From NCBI RefSeq assembly GCF_016894385.1, contig NZ_CP069812.1, positions 1,302,001 through 1,366,000 of the forward strand: a stretch of DNA of 64,000 bases. Reading direction: 5' to 3'. The position numbers and the translations under genes are program-made. The stretch comes from Cupriavidus oxalaticus. GTDB taxonomy: Bacteria > Pseudomonadota > Gammaproteobacteria > Burkholderiales > Burkholderiaceae. Of the stretch, positions 36,686 through 45,704 are shown one piece after another; positions within the stretch are counted from its first letter, which is position 1, and every line of letters starts with the position of its first letter. The notes under the pieces are model-generated. The model saw only the letters and a list, made by a program, of their open reading frames with translations, was not told where the DNA came from and did not search any database.

Positions 36686-36753
36686 GTTGGCAAAACGCAC
36701 CGGCAGGATGCCGCATCGATGCGCTTTGCCAACGGACCGGCCGGAGCCGGTCC
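36686..36753 (-). ncRNA. Two strong hairpins in the phasin mRNA 3' tail (possible 3'-derived RNA)
   Basis: Read leftward from the phaP1 stop, GGACCGGC with GCCGGTCC (36734-36753) is followed at once by a 14-bp inverted repeat (36686-36699 with 36720-36733, one wobble). The terminator at 36562-36590 comes next. The gap 36471-36773 holds no open frame. Such a structured tail could stabilise a very abundant mRNA or be released as a small RNA; neither is shown. Confidence 0.4.
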
Positions 36754-36773
36754 ATCGTCAAGACAAACAGCTA

Positions 36774-37352
36774 TCAGGCAACCGTAGTCTTTTTCGCTGT
36801 GGCCGTACGGGCCGTGGCGCTGGCTTGCTGGGCAGCCTTGGTGGCAGCGGAAGCAGCGGCCTGGAAGTTCGTTTCAGCGATTTCCACGGCTTGCTTGGTC
36901 GCCTTCTGCACCGACTCGTAGGCGTTGTTGGCAGCCGAGATCGCCGACTTCACGATGGCCACGGTCGATTCCGAACCGGCCGGGGCGTTCTTGGCGAAGT
37001 TCTCGACCAGCGCCTGCACGTTCTTCGAGCCTTCGGCCAGTTGGGCCTCGGCCACCTTGGTGAATTCGCTCTGGGTTTCCGAAGCGATTTCGTACAGGTG
37101 ACGGGTGTAAGCCAGGGTCTTCTCGGCGACCGGCTGCACGGCTGCGGCCTGCAGGGCCAGCAGTTCCTGTGCGTCCTTGGCCGACAGGGCCTTCTTGGCA
37201 TTTTCCACGTTTTCGGCGAACGTGGTCTTCACGACCTGCAGGTTCAGTTCGACAAGCTTTTCGACGCCTTCAAATGCCTTGGTAGTCAGGCCGAACAGCG
37301 TTTCCAGGTTTGCTTTTTGCGCTGCTGCGACTTGTTCCGGGGTCAGGATCAT
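36774..37352 (-). CDS. phaP1: Phasin, major polyhydroxybutyrate granule protein
   Basis: The 192-residue amphipathic protein coats polyhydroxybutyrate granules and controls their size and number. The start [20 protein letters not shown] and the heptad-rich middle resemble my memory of C. necator PhaP1 with few differences, and the length is equal. The C-terminal Ala/Thr/Lys tail ([14 protein letters not shown]) is also typical. There is no signal peptide. ATG 37352 has GGAGA upstream. The gene converges with the pyruvate dehydrogenase operon. A sigma-70 promoter and a strong palindrome lie upstream (see 37353-37711); repression by PhaR is expected from work on the relative. Confidence 0.96.
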   Translation of the reverse strand: MILTPEQVAAAQKANLETLFGLTTKAFEGVEKLVELNLQVVKTTFAENVENAKKALSAKDAQELLALQAAAVQPVAEKTLAYTRHLYEIASETQSEFTKVAEAQLAEGSKNVQALVENFAKNAPAGSESTVAIVKSAISAANNAYESVQKATKQAVEIAETNFQAAASAATKAAQQASATARTATAKKTTVA

Positions 37353-37711
37353 TGCTGGTCTCCAGTGGTGAACTTCAAGGTCAAGCAAAAATAAGCCGCC
37401 TAGATGTCAAGGCCGTGACGGTGTGTCCCGCTTCGGCCAGCCCAGGCGTATGTGGGTGGTGGTGTGCCGCGCCCGATGCTTTGATGCGCCGCAACAATTC
37501 CAATTCTAGGGGAGTCAGGTTTAATGTCAAGCGCATTTTGTGCGTCGCACAAAAAGATTGCGGCGCTGCGCTGGTTTTGTGCCGCAGCAGCCATTTTGGC
37601 AGGGCGGCGAGGTGCGATGAGCGGTGCTACCATCGCGGATTGCCTCGCTGTACGGCTGGCCGCCGCCTGCGAATACCGACAAGACGTGAACAGAACCGCA
37701 CAGGCCAATCC
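37353..37711. promoter_or_regulatory. phaP1 promoter with candidate PhaR operators
   Basis: Leftward promoter: TTGACA (37525-37530), 16 bases, TAGAAT (37503-37508), leaving a leader of about 140 bases. Just upstream of the -35 lies the perfect 19-bp palindrome TTTTGTGCGTCGCACAAAA (37536-37554). A second similar A-rich site, GCAAAAATAAGC, is at 37385-37396 in the leader. From memory, PhaR of C. necator binds 12-bp elements starting GCA and rich in A/C at two places in this promoter; these sites fit approximately. The rightward deacetylase gene shares the gap; no clear promoter for it is seen. Confidence 0.5.
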
Positions 37712-38632
37712 ATGCTTGCCTTCTACGCCGACCATTTCGTGTTGCCGCTGCCGCCGGGACACCGTTTCCCGATGCGCAAGTACAGCATGCTGCGTGACAC
37801 GGTCGCAGCCCAGATTCCTGGCTTGCGCCTGGCCGAGGCGCCGCGCGCCGGCGACGATGCGCTGCTGCTGGCGCATACGCCGGAATACGTCCAGGCCGCT
37901 TCCGCCGGCACGCTGGATGCCGCCCGCCAGCGCGAAATCGGCTTCCCGTGGTCCGAAGCCATGGTCGAGCGCTCGCGGCGCTCCGCCGGGGCCACCATCG
38001 AAGCGTGCCGGGCGGCCTTGCGCGAAGGTGTTGCCGTGAACCTCGCCGGCGGCACGCATCACGCGTATGCCGACAAGGGGGGCGGCTTCTGCGTGTTCAA
38101 CGATGCTGCCATTGCGGCGCGCGTGCTGCAGCGCGACGGCGACGTGCGCCGCGTGGCGGTGGTCGATCTCGATGTGCACCAGGGCAACGGCACGGCGTCG
38201 ATCCTGCACGGCGACCCCTCCATCTTCACGCTGTCGCTGCACGGCGAGAAGAACTACCCGTTCCGCAAGGAAGCCAGCGATCTCGACATCGGCCTGACGG
38301 ACGGCTGCGACGACGACACCTATGCCCGTGCGCTGCAGGCGGCGCTGGATACGCTGTTCAGCCGCTTCGCGCCCGACCTGCTGATCTACCTGGCCGGCGC
38401 CGATCCGCACGAAGGCGACCGGCTCGGGCGGCTCAAACTGAGCTTCGCCGGCCTGGCGCGGCGTGACCAATTGGTATTCGATGCCGCCATGGCGCGCGGG
38501 CTGCCGGTGGCGGTGGCGATGGCCGGCGGCTACGGCAACCAGATCGAAGACACGGTCGCGGTCCATGTGCAGACCGTGCGCCTGGCCGCGCAATACCATG
38601 CCCGCCACGGCGTGCTGGCGGCGGCATCATGA
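37712..38632 (+). CDS. Histone-deacetylase-family deacetylase
   Basis: The 306-residue zinc hydrolase is of the class II HDAC/acetylpolyamine amidohydrolase superfamily. The tandem active-site histidines are in GGTHHAYADKGGGFCVFND (about 113-131). Zn ligands occur in VVDLDVHQGNGTA (about 150-162) and in the AGADPHEGDRLG region, and the transition-state Tyr is within the GGYGN loop. Likely substrates are acetylated lysine, polyamines or small amides. It overlaps the next transporter gene by four bases, so the two are co-translated. The pairing suggests deacetylation of a small molecule that is then exported, an inference. Confidence 0.87.
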   Translation: MLAFYADHFVLPLPPGHRFPMRKYSMLRDTVAAQIPGLRLAEAPRAGDDALLLAHTPEYVQAASAGTLDAARQREIGFPWSEAMVERSRRSAGATIEACRAALREGVAVNLAGGTHHAYADKGGGFCVFNDAAIAARVLQRDGDVRRVAVVDLDVHQGNGTASILHGDPSIFTLSLHGEKNYPFRKEASDLDIGLTDGCDDDTYARALQAALDTLFSRFAPDLLIYLAGADPHEGDRLGRLKLSFAGLARRDQLVFDAAMARGLPVAVAMAGGYGNQIEDTVAVHVQTVRLAAQYHARHGVLAAAS

Positions 38633-39555
38633 GCGCCGCGGCAGAACCAGGCCGCACGGCCGACGCCGGCACCCGCCAGACGGCATGGGTGGCGGCGATG
38701 CCGTGGCTGTTCGTGCTGATCTGGAGCACCGGCTTCATCGTTGCCAAGTACGGCATGCCGTATGCGGAACCGATGACATTCCTGTTCCTGCGCTTTGCCG
38801 GCGTGCTGGTGCTGATGGTGCCGTTCGTGCTGCTGGCAGGCGTGCCATTGCCGCGCGCGGCGGGCACGGCGCATGCCGACTGGCGCATGGTCGGCCATCT
38901 TGCCGTGGCCGGCCTGCTGCTGCAGGCCGGCTACCTCGGCGGCGTGTGGGCGGCGATCAAGCTTGGCATGCCGGCCGGCGTGTCGGCGCTGATTGCGGGC
39001 ATGCAGCCGATCCTGACCGCGCTGATCGCCACGCGGCTGGGCGAGCGCATCGGCGGGCGCCAGTGGCTGGGCCTGCTGCTGGGCATCGCCGGCGTGGCGC
39101 TGGTGGTGGCCAACAAGCTCGGCACCAGTGCGCTGACGCCGGCAAGCCTGGCGCTGGCGGCCGGTGCGCTGCTCAGCATTACCGTTGGCACGGTCTACCA
39201 GAAGCGCTTCTGCCCGGTGTTCGACCTGCGCATGGGATCCGTGATCCAGTTCGGCGCCGCCGCGCTTGCCTGCCTGCCGTTCATGTTCCTGTTCGAGACC
39301 CGCGCAGTGCAATGGACCGCCGCCATGATCGGCGCGCTGGCGTGGTCGGTGGTGGCGTTGTCGATCGGCGCTATCTCGCTGCTGTTCCTGCTGATACGCC
39401 AGGGTGCGGCGACCAGGGTGTCGAGCCTCATGTATCTGACGCCACCGACCACCGCCGTGATGGCCTGGCTGCTCTTCGGCGAACGCTTTCCGCCGCTCGC
39501 CGCCGCCGGCATGGTGCTTGCTGCGTCAGGCGTGGCACTGGTCATCCGCAGGTAG
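38629..39555 (+). CDS. EamA/DMT-family transporter
   Basis: The 308-residue membrane protein has ten hydrophobic helices in two EamA halves (about residues 23-155 and 165-305). Typical marks are WSTGFIVAKYGMPYAEPMTFLFLRF in the first helix region and SSLMYLTPPTTAVMAWLLFGERF in the second half. The family exports amino acids and metabolites. The start ATG overlaps the deacetylase stop (ATGA). The substrate is unknown. Confidence 0.87.
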   Translation: MSAAAEPGRTADAGTRQTAWVAAMPWLFVLIWSTGFIVAKYGMPYAEPMTFLFLRFAGVLVLMVPFVLLAGVPLPRAAGTAHADWRMVGHLAVAGLLLQAGYLGGVWAAIKLGMPAGVSALIAGMQPILTALIATRLGERIGGRQWLGLLLGIAGVALVVANKLGTSALTPASLALAAGALLSITVGTVYQKRFCPVFDLRMGSVIQFGAAALACLPFMFLFETRAVQWTAAMIGALAWSVVALSIGAISLLFLLIRQGAATRVSSLMYLTPPTTAVMAWLLFGERFPPLAAAGMVLAASGVALVIRR

Positions 39556-39652
39556 CGCTGGTGCGTTCGTGTCGCAGTTGCGAACGCGTCAGCGGTTGCC
39601 CTGGCGTACTCCGATTCCACTTTCCGTTCCTGCCCAGTTCCTTCCTCGCCCC

Positions 39653-40099
39653 ATGAAACCACAAGCCGAGCCGCGCAGTGCCTATCCGTACTTCCAGCCG
39701 ATCACGACGCGTTGGATGGATAACGATGTCTATGGCCACGTTAACAACGTTGTCTACTACAGTTATTTTGACACCGTGGTGAATACCTACCTGATCCGGC
39801 AGGGCGCGCTCGATCTCGAGTCGGGCAAGACCATCGGGCTGGTGATCGAGACGCAGTGCAACTACTTCTCGTCGCTCAGCTTCCCGGAGACGGTGGTTGC
39901 AGGTTTGCGCGTTGCCAGGCTCGGCACGTCGAGCGTGCGCTATGAGGTCGGCCTGTTCAGCGGCGACAACGAGGTTGCCGCCGCGCAGGGGCATTTCATC
40001 CACGTCTATGTCGATCGCGCCACGCGCCGGCCGGTACCGCTGCCGGCGCCGCTGCGCGAGGCGCTGCTGCCGCTGGCGGCCGCAGGCGCGCAAGGGTGA
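39653..40099 (+). CDS. Hotdog-fold acyl-CoA thioesterase (4HBT type)
   Basis: The 148-residue protein matches the 4-hydroxybenzoyl-CoA thioesterase subgroup. The N-terminal RWMDNDVYGHVNNVVYYSYF carries the conserved Asp and the helix of the hotdog fold. IETQCNYFSSLSFPETV and the VAAAQGHFIHVYVDRATRRP end are also typical. It is cytoplasmic and acts on aryl- or acyl-CoA, a role in keeping with aromatic metabolism, but the substrate is not defined. It is in tandem with a nitroreductase ten bases later. Confidence 0.85.
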   Translation: MKPQAEPRSAYPYFQPITTRWMDNDVYGHVNNVVYYSYFDTVVNTYLIRQGALDLESGKTIGLVIETQCNYFSSLSFPETVVAGLRVARLGTSSVRYEVGLFSGDNEVAAAQGHFIHVYVDRATRRPVPLPAPLREALLPLAAAGAQG

Positions 40100-40109
40100 G
40101 GGCGGGGCA

Positions 40110-40838
40110 ATGGAGACGAACAAGATGTCCCTCGAGATGCAACCGGGTTCGCAGGACGCAGTGGGGTGCGTGGATCGCGCGATCCTGACGCGGCGTTCGG
40201 TGCGGGCCTTTCTCGATACGCCCGTGCCGCGCGAGACCGTGGAAGACATCCTGGCCGTCGCCAGCCGCGCGCCCTCCGGCACCAATACGCAGCCGTGGCG
40301 GGTCTATGTCCTGTCGGGCGAAGCCAAGGCAAAGCTGTGTGCCGATGTGCTTGCCGCTTACGACGACCCCGAGCGCGACAGCAAGTACCTGGAGGAGTAC
40401 CCGTACTACCCCCGCGAATGGGCCAACCCCTACCTGGCGCGGCGGCGCAAGGTGGGCTGGGACCTGTATGGCCTGCTTGAGATCAGCCGCGAGGACAAGG
40501 CGCGCATGCATGAGCAGCACGCGCGCAACTTCCGTTTCTTCGATGCGCCGGTGGGCATGATCTTCACCATCGACCGCATCATGGAGCAGGGCAGCTGGCT
40601 CGACTACGGCATGTTCCTGCAAAGCATCATGGTCGCCGCGCGGGCGCGCGGGCTGGATACCTGCCCGCAGGCGGCGTTCACGCAGTTCCACAAGATCATT
40701 GCCAGCCATTTGCTGCTGCCGCCGGAGGAGATGGTGGTGTGCGGCATGTCGCTGGGGTTTGCCGATCCGGACGCGCCGGAGAATCGCCTTGCCACCGAAC
40801 GGGAGCCGGTGAGCGGATTTGCGCGTTTCCTCTCATAG
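40110..40838 (+). CDS. Nitroreductase-family flavoprotein
   Basis: The 242-residue FMN enzyme is of the nitroreductase fold. RRSVRAFLDTPVPRETVEDIL at the start and APSGTNTQPWRVYVL bind FMN. GLDTCPQAAF and LLPPEEMVVCGMSLGFAD complete the family pattern. It probably reduces nitroaromatics, quinones or enones with NAD(P)H. Start ATG 40110; an in-frame ATG five codons later is an alternative. It is closely linked to the thioesterase gene, likely one transcript. Confidence 0.88.
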   Translation: METNKMSLEMQPGSQDAVGCVDRAILTRRSVRAFLDTPVPRETVEDILAVASRAPSGTNTQPWRVYVLSGEAKAKLCADVLAAYDDPERDSKYLEEYPYYPREWANPYLARRRKVGWDLYGLLEISREDKARMHEQHARNFRFFDAPVGMIFTIDRIMEQGSWLDYGMFLQSIMVAARARGLDTCPQAAFTQFHKIIASHLLLPPEEMVVCGMSLGFADPDAPENRLATEREPVSGFARFLS

Positions 40839-41089
40839 AGAGGTTTGTATCAATGTGTAACGATTGCTGCCGATATAGAGAGCGAATTCCTGTATTGACC
40901 GCGATTGTTGCTGGGGTGAGCAAGGCGGAGCGAATGCAGTTCGTTTGCGAACGTGACCTGTGGTCGACTTTTTCCACTATGTGGAAATGTTTGCAAATCG
41001 AACTTTAAGGAGCGTCTGTAAGTCTTTAATCTTGCTAACAATTTCTTAATTTCCTACACTAGCGCCATTCCTGATGCGCTGAACGAATC

Positions 41090-42304
41090 ATGTTTCGGTC
41101 TGATTCCATTTTTTCCAGATTCTTCGGCTCCACGCCCCTGTCCGCCGTTGCCGCCGCGGTGCTGGTGTCGGTGTCGATGGTCGCAGCTCCCGTCGCTGAA
41201 GCTGCCAGCAAGTCTGCAAGCACGCAAAAAGCGTCTAAAAAGCAGGCAACTACTGCCAAAGCCACCAAAAAATCCGCTTCCAAGGCTGTGACCGCGAAAT
41301 CGCGCAGCAGCAAGGTCGCCAAGAAGGAAGCCGGTTCCGGCCGCAAGGTGATCGTGCTGAAAAACGGCAAGCGCCAGGCCGTGGCTGCCCATCGGGCGGC
41401 GCCGGTGCGCGCCGCGTTCACGCCCGCCAAGCCGTCGCTGGGCGAGGCGATGGGGCTGCGCGACACCGAAGACGCGCTCGCGCTGCGCTCCAGCGTGGCG
41501 CTGGTGATGGACCAGGGCTCCAACGAGGTGCTGTTCCAGAAGAACGCCTCCGCGGTGCTGCCGATCGCCTCGATCACCAAGCTGATGACCGCACTGGTGG
41601 TGATGGACGCGCGCCTGCCGATGGACGAGATGCTGACCATCAGCGAGGAAGACCGCGACACCGAGAAGCACAGCAGCTCGCGCCTGCGCTTTGGTACGCA
41701 GCTGACGCGCCAGGAACTGCTGCTGCTGGCGCTGATGTCGTCCGAGAACCGCGCCGCCTCGGCGCTGGGCCGCCATTATCCGGGCGGGCTGCCGTCTTTC
41801 GTGCAGGCGATGAACCGCAAGGCGCGCGAGCTGGGCATGAACGACAGCCACTTCGTCGACTCGAGCGGCCTGTCGAGCAGCAACGTGTCGAGCGCGATGG
41901 ACCTGGTGCGCATGGTCAATGCCGCGTACCGCAATCCGACCATCCGCGAGTTCTCGACCCAGACCGAGCATGAAGTCAACGTGCTGGGCCGCACGCAGCA
42001 CTATGTCAGCACCAATCGCCTGGTGCGCGGCGGCAACTGGGACATCGGCCTGCAGAAGACCGGCTTTATCTCCGAGGCTGGTCAGTGCCTGGTGATGCAG
42101 GCGCGCGTGCAGGGCCGCAACGTAGTGATGGTGTTCCTGGATTCGGCGGGCAAGCTGTCGCGCTTTGCCGATGCCAACCGCGTCAAGGACTGGCTCGAGC
42201 ATTCGCCGTCGCAGCCGCACGGCTTTCCCTCGTCGCCTAACCTGACGCAGCGTCCGGGCGGCGCGCACGCGATCCTGGCTTCGCAGCAGGCGCGGGGCAC
42301 CTGA
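41090..42304 (+). CDS. pbpG: D-alanyl-D-alanine endopeptidase (PBP7 type)
   Basis: The 404-residue exported serine peptidase cuts peptidoglycan cross-links. It has a signal peptide (residues 1-38, AAAVLVSVSMVAAPVAEAA) and then a 60-residue Lys/Ala/Ser-rich basic linker that may bind the wall. The penicillin-binding domain has SITK (about 161-164), SEN (about 218-220) and KTG (about 323-325). The 251-base upstream gap, 40839-41089, contains no gene and should hold its promoter. Confidence 0.93.
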   Translation: MFRSDSIFSRFFGSTPLSAVAAAVLVSVSMVAAPVAEAASKSASTQKASKKQATTAKATKKSASKAVTAKSRSSKVAKKEAGSGRKVIVLKNGKRQAVAAHRAAPVRAAFTPAKPSLGEAMGLRDTEDALALRSSVALVMDQGSNEVLFQKNASAVLPIASITKLMTALVVMDARLPMDEMLTISEEDRDTEKHSSSRLRFGTQLTRQELLLLALMSSENRAASALGRHYPGGLPSFVQAMNRKARELGMNDSHFVDSSGLSSSNVSSAMDLVRMVNAAYRNPTIREFSTQTEHEVNVLGRTQHYVSTNRLVRGGNWDIGLQKTGFISEAGQCLVMQARVQGRNVVMVFLDSAGKLSRFADANRVKDWLEHSPSQPHGFPSSPNLTQRPGGAHAILASQQARGT

Positions 42305-42316
42305 GCGCTGACTTGC

Positions 42317-42348
42317 AAAAAAAACGCGCCGGATCCGGCGCGTTTTTT
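42317..42348. terminator. Bidirectional terminator between pbpG and the FAD oxidase gene
   Basis: A near-perfect palindrome of the form A8-CGCGCCGG-AT-CCGGCGCG-T7. It serves both converging genes. Confidence 0.9.
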
Positions 42349-42364
42349 TGCCAACCGCCAGCGC

Positions 42365-43777
42365 TCAGAGCAGCTTGCCGGGGTTCATGATCCCGGCCGG
42401 ATCGAACACAGCCTTGATCTCTCGCATCAGGCGCAACTCCAGCGGATCCTTGACTGCCAGGAAGGCATGGCGCTTGAGCTGGCCGATGCCGTGTTCGGCG
42501 CTGATGCTGCCGCCGTAGCGCATCACTTCATCCAGCACCGCGTCAGTCACCGCATCGCCCCGGGCCGCTGCCCAGTCCCTGGAGGCGCCGGCCGGGCGCG
42601 ACAGGTTGTAGTGCAGGTTGCCATCGCCGAAGTGGCCGAAGACAAAAGGCCGGATCGCCGGATCGAGCGCGCGCAGCCTGCTTTCCATTGACGTCATGAA
42701 CGCCGGGATCTGCTCGATCGGCAGCGACACGTCGTGTTTCAGGTGCGGGCCATCGGCGCGCTGGGCTTCGGAGATCTCCTCGCGCAGTTTCCACATCGCC
42801 TGCAGCTGCGCCAGCGATGCCGAGACCGCCGCGTCGAGGCACAGCTCGCGCTCCAGCGCTTCGCCGATCACGCGCTCCAGCAGTGCGTTGAGCGCATCTT
42901 CATCCGTGGTGTCCGCCAGTTCCACCAGCACATAGGCCGGGTAGCGCTGTGCGAACGGTTCCTGCACGCCTTCCGCGTGCGTCAGCACCAGGTCCAGGCA
43001 AGCGCCGGTAAAGAACTCGAACGCCTGCAGGCGCGCGCCGCACTGCGCGAACAGCAGTTCATACAGCTCCAGCGACTGCGCCGGCGAGGCGACTGCCGCC
43101 AGCACCACGCTGCGCGTATCGGTGCGCGGGAACAGCCGCAACGCTGCCGCCGTGATCACGCCCAGCGTGCCTTCCGAGCCGATCAGCAACTGCTTCAGGT
43201 CATAGCCGGTGTTGTCCTTGCGCAGCGTGCGCAAGCCGTTGAACACCTCGCCGTTGGGCAGCACGGCTTCCACGCCCAGTACCAGCTCGCGCGTCATGCC
43301 ATAGCGCACCACGTTGACGCCGCCGGCATTGGTGGCAAGGTTGCCGCCGATCTGGCACGAATCCTCGGCCGCCAGCGAAAGGGGCAGCAGCCGGTTGGCC
43401 TCTTGTGCGGCGCGGCGCAGGTTGCCGAGGATGCAGCCGGCTTCGGCCACCATGGTATTGGCGATGGTGTCGAGCGAACGCACCGTGTTCATGCGGTCCA
43501 GGCTCAGCACCACGTTGCCGGCCTGCGCGTCGGGCGTGGCGCCGCCGCACAGTCCGGTATTGCCGCCGCGCGGTACCACCGGCACCGCCGCCAGCTGGCA
43601 CAGCGCCAGTGCGCGCGAGACCTGATCCACGGTACGCGGGCGCACCACGGCCTGCGCCTGGCCGCGATAGATGCCGCGCCAGTCGGACAGCCACGGTGCG
43701 ATGTCGTCGGGGTTGGTCAGGACAGTGTCGGTGCCGAGCGCTTCGGTGAGGCGTTGTGCGAGTTGAGCGGTTTGCAT
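42365..43777 (-). CDS. FAD-linked 2-hydroxy-acid oxidase/dehydrogenase (GlcD/D-2HGDH type)
   Basis: The 470-residue flavoprotein is of the VAO family. The FAD domain has VVPRGGNTGLCGGATPD near residues 67-83 and the IGGNLATNAGGVN segment. The C-terminal domain has FVFGHFGDGNLHYNLSRP and the family end ISAEHGIGQLKRHAF. It oxidises a D-2-hydroxy acid (D-lactate, glycolate or D-2-hydroxyglutarate) and passes electrons to a carrier. Sequence alone does not separate these. It follows its probable GntR regulator by 22 bases. Confidence 0.88.
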   Translation of the reverse strand: MQTAQLAQRLTEALGTDTVLTNPDDIAPWLSDWRGIYRGQAQAVVRPRTVDQVSRALALCQLAAVPVVPRGGNTGLCGGATPDAQAGNVVLSLDRMNTVRSLDTIANTMVAEAGCILGNLRRAAQEANRLLPLSLAAEDSCQIGGNLATNAGGVNVVRYGMTRELVLGVEAVLPNGEVFNGLRTLRKDNTGYDLKQLLIGSEGTLGVITAAALRLFPRTDTRSVVLAAVASPAQSLELYELLFAQCGARLQAFEFFTGACLDLVLTHAEGVQEPFAQRYPAYVLVELADTTDEDALNALLERVIGEALERELCLDAAVSASLAQLQAMWKLREEISEAQRADGPHLKHDVSLPIEQIPAFMTSMESRLRALDPAIRPFVFGHFGDGNLHYNLSRPAGASRDWAAARGDAVTDAVLDEVMRYGGSISAEHGIGQLKRHAFLAVKDPLELRLMREIKAVFDPAGIMNPGKLL

Positions 43778-43799
43778 GATGTTCCGTGTTTCCGTGGTC

Positions 43800-44537
43800 T
43801 CAGGACTGTGAGGACTGTGCGGGGGAAGGGCTGGCGGCGCGCGCGCGCAGCGTCAGGCCAAGACGCCGCGCCGCGTTCTGCAGATGGGTGACCGCGGCGG
43901 TCCGGGCTGCGTCCGCGTCGCCGCGGCGGATCGCGTCGACGATGGCTTCATGCTCGGCCTGCACGCCTTCGGCCAGCCCCGGCTGGCGCAGCGTGTTGGC
44001 GCGCGCGGTGGCGACCGCCTGGTGCAGCTGCAGGTTCAGGTATTGCAGCAGCTGGCGGTAGTACGGGTTATGTGTCGCCGCGGCGATGCCGATATGGAAG
44101 GCCGCGTCGATATCGGCTGCCGGCTGCCCGTCGTAGAGGTGGGCGTGCAGCCGCTCCAGCAGCGCCACCAGCGCGGCGACGTCGTCATCGGTGCGGCGCA
44201 CCGCCGCCAGCGCGGCCGCGGCGCCTTCCAGGTCGATGCGCAGGTCGTACAGGTCCGCCAGCCCGGCGGCGTCGATATCGGGCTCGCGCGGCAGCTGGAA
44301 TCCCGCCGCGCCGGTGCGCGAGCGCACCGTGCAGCCGACACCCTGGCGCGTCTCGACAAAACCCTGCGAGCGCAGGTGCTCCGTGACTTCGCGGATCACC
44401 GCGGCGCTGACGCCGTATTGCTCCGAGAGCTGCTTGCCGGTCGGCAGCCGGGTGCCGACCGGGTACGCGCCGCTTTCGATGTCGGCGCGCAGCTGGCGGG
44501 TGACCTGTTCGGTGAGGGTGACGGCACGGGTTCGCAT
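43800..44537 (-). CDS. GntR/FadR-family transcription regulator
   Basis: The 245-residue protein has an N-terminal winged helix (LTEQVTRQLRADIESGAYPVG, then LSEQYGVSAAVIREVTEHL) and an all-helical FCD ligand domain with metal-binding His residues (DIDAAFHIGIAAATHN and AEHEAIVDAI). It lies just upstream of the FAD oxidase on the same strand and most likely controls it in response to a hydroxy acid. No operator was clear in the 146-base gap upstream. Confidence 0.9.
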   Translation of the reverse strand: MRTRAVTLTEQVTRQLRADIESGAYPVGTRLPTGKQLSEQYGVSAAVIREVTEHLRSQGFVETRQGVGCTVRSRTGAAGFQLPREPDIDAAGLADLYDLRIDLEGAAAALAAVRRTDDDVAALVALLERLHAHLYDGQPAADIDAAFHIGIAAATHNPYYRQLLQYLNLQLHQAVATARANTLRQPGLAEGVQAEHEAIVDAIRRGDADAARTAAVTHLQNAARRLGLTLRARAASPSPAQSSQS

Positions 44538-44683
44538 GGCCGTCGATTATAAGGTTTGCTGGTTATCTGAAAACTAAGGGTAAACGTTGGGATCTTGATA
44601 TGTCCGGCACCGGATGCAAGAACGCGCGGGGCGCCATCGGTGGCGGCCCGCGCGTCGAGGCGCTGAGGAACGAAGGCCGGCGC

Positions 44684-45502
44684 TCAGGCCGCCGCTTCGG
44701 ACACGTAGCCCATGCCGCGCGAGATCTGCAGCGCGGTTTCCTTCAGGTTCTGCAGCCAGCTGTCCTGCAGCCGGTCAGCCGGGGCCGACAGCGACAGGCC
44801 CGCCACCAGCCGGCGCGAGTCGTCGTAGATGCCGGCGGCAATGCAGCGCACGCCCAGTTCCAGTTCTTCATTGTCGCGGGCATAGCCGTTGGTGCGGACC
44901 CAGTTCAGCTCGCGCTCCAGCTTGGTCAGGTCGGTGATCGAGGTCCGCGTATGCCCGGCCAGCCCGGTGCGGGTGGCGTAGTTGCGCACGCGCGCCGATT
45001 CGTCCGCGGCCAGGAACAGCTTGCCGACCGAGGTCAGGTGCAGCGGCGCGCGTCCGCCGATGGCGCGCACCACCTGCATGCCGGAGCGCTCGCTGTAGGC
45101 GCGCTCGATATACACGATCTCGTCGCCCTGCCGTACCGACAGGTTGACCGTCTGCCCGGTCACGCGGTGCAGCGCGCGCATCGGCGCCAGCGCCGCGTCG
45201 CGCACCGACAGGCGCGCCTTGACCAGGTTGCCCAGTTCCAGCAGGCGCATGCCAAGCCGGTAGCTGCCCGGATCGGAGCGATCGACGAAACGGCAGGCCA
45301 CCATGTCGTTAAGGATGCGGTGGGCGGTGGAGGGGTGCAGGCCCGTGGCCAGTGACAGCTCTTTGAGGCTGACCGGGTCGGCGTGCTGGGCGAGGGCGTC
45401 CAGCAGGGTCATCATGCGCTCGATGACCTGGATGGACGTCTTGCCGGGTGACTTGTCTGCTTCGGACATGTTGGAAAGAGGAGAAATGTTGCTTTGCGGC
45501 AT
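44684..45502 (-). CDS. IclR-family transcription regulator
   Basis: The protein has 272 residues from ATG 45502; ATG 45469 (262 residues) is equally possible, since neither has a clear ribosome site. An ATG at 45562 is unlikely because it lies within the candidate operator. The N-terminal winged helix is IQVIERMMTLLDALA to SLATGLHPSTAHRILNDM. The C-terminal effector domain has VNLSVRQGDEIVYIERAYS and ELELGVRCIAAGIYDD. It is divergent from lutAB and probably regulates lactate use and itself. Confidence 0.9.
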   Translation of the reverse strand: MPQSNISPLSNMSEADKSPGKTSIQVIERMMTLLDALAQHADPVSLKELSLATGLHPSTAHRILNDMVACRFVDRSDPGSYRLGMRLLELGNLVKARLSVRDAALAPMRALHRVTGQTVNLSVRQGDEIVYIERAYSERSGMQVVRAIGGRAPLHLTSVGKLFLAADESARVRNYATRTGLAGHTRTSITDLTKLERELNWVRTNGYARDNEELELGVRCIAAGIYDDSRRLVAGLSLSAPADRLQDSWLQNLKETALQISRGMGYVSEAAA

Positions 45503-45535
45503 TTTTGCGTGTCTGCCTGATTCTATCTCGCATCG

Positions 45536-45557
45536 TGAAAATTTCAATAGGTGAAAT
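45536..45557. promoter_or_regulatory. Candidate operator between iclR and lutA
   Basis: TGAAAATTTCA (45536-45546), a perfect 11-bp palindrome, is followed five bases later by the half-like TGAAAT (45552-45557). The same 11-bp sequence lies next to the aceE -35 element at 29147-29157. Confidence 0.55.
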
Positions 45558-45704
45558 GACATTACCGTAAGAATCCTGTCGTGATGTCACCCGGTAAAGT
45601 GATGGGATTTGCACCGAATTCGTGCCGGCAATGAACCGTTTGTGCGCCACGCGCGGCCCAAGGCGCGCATAATTGCGGGGTTTTGGGGTCTGGAGAAGCC
45701 AACA

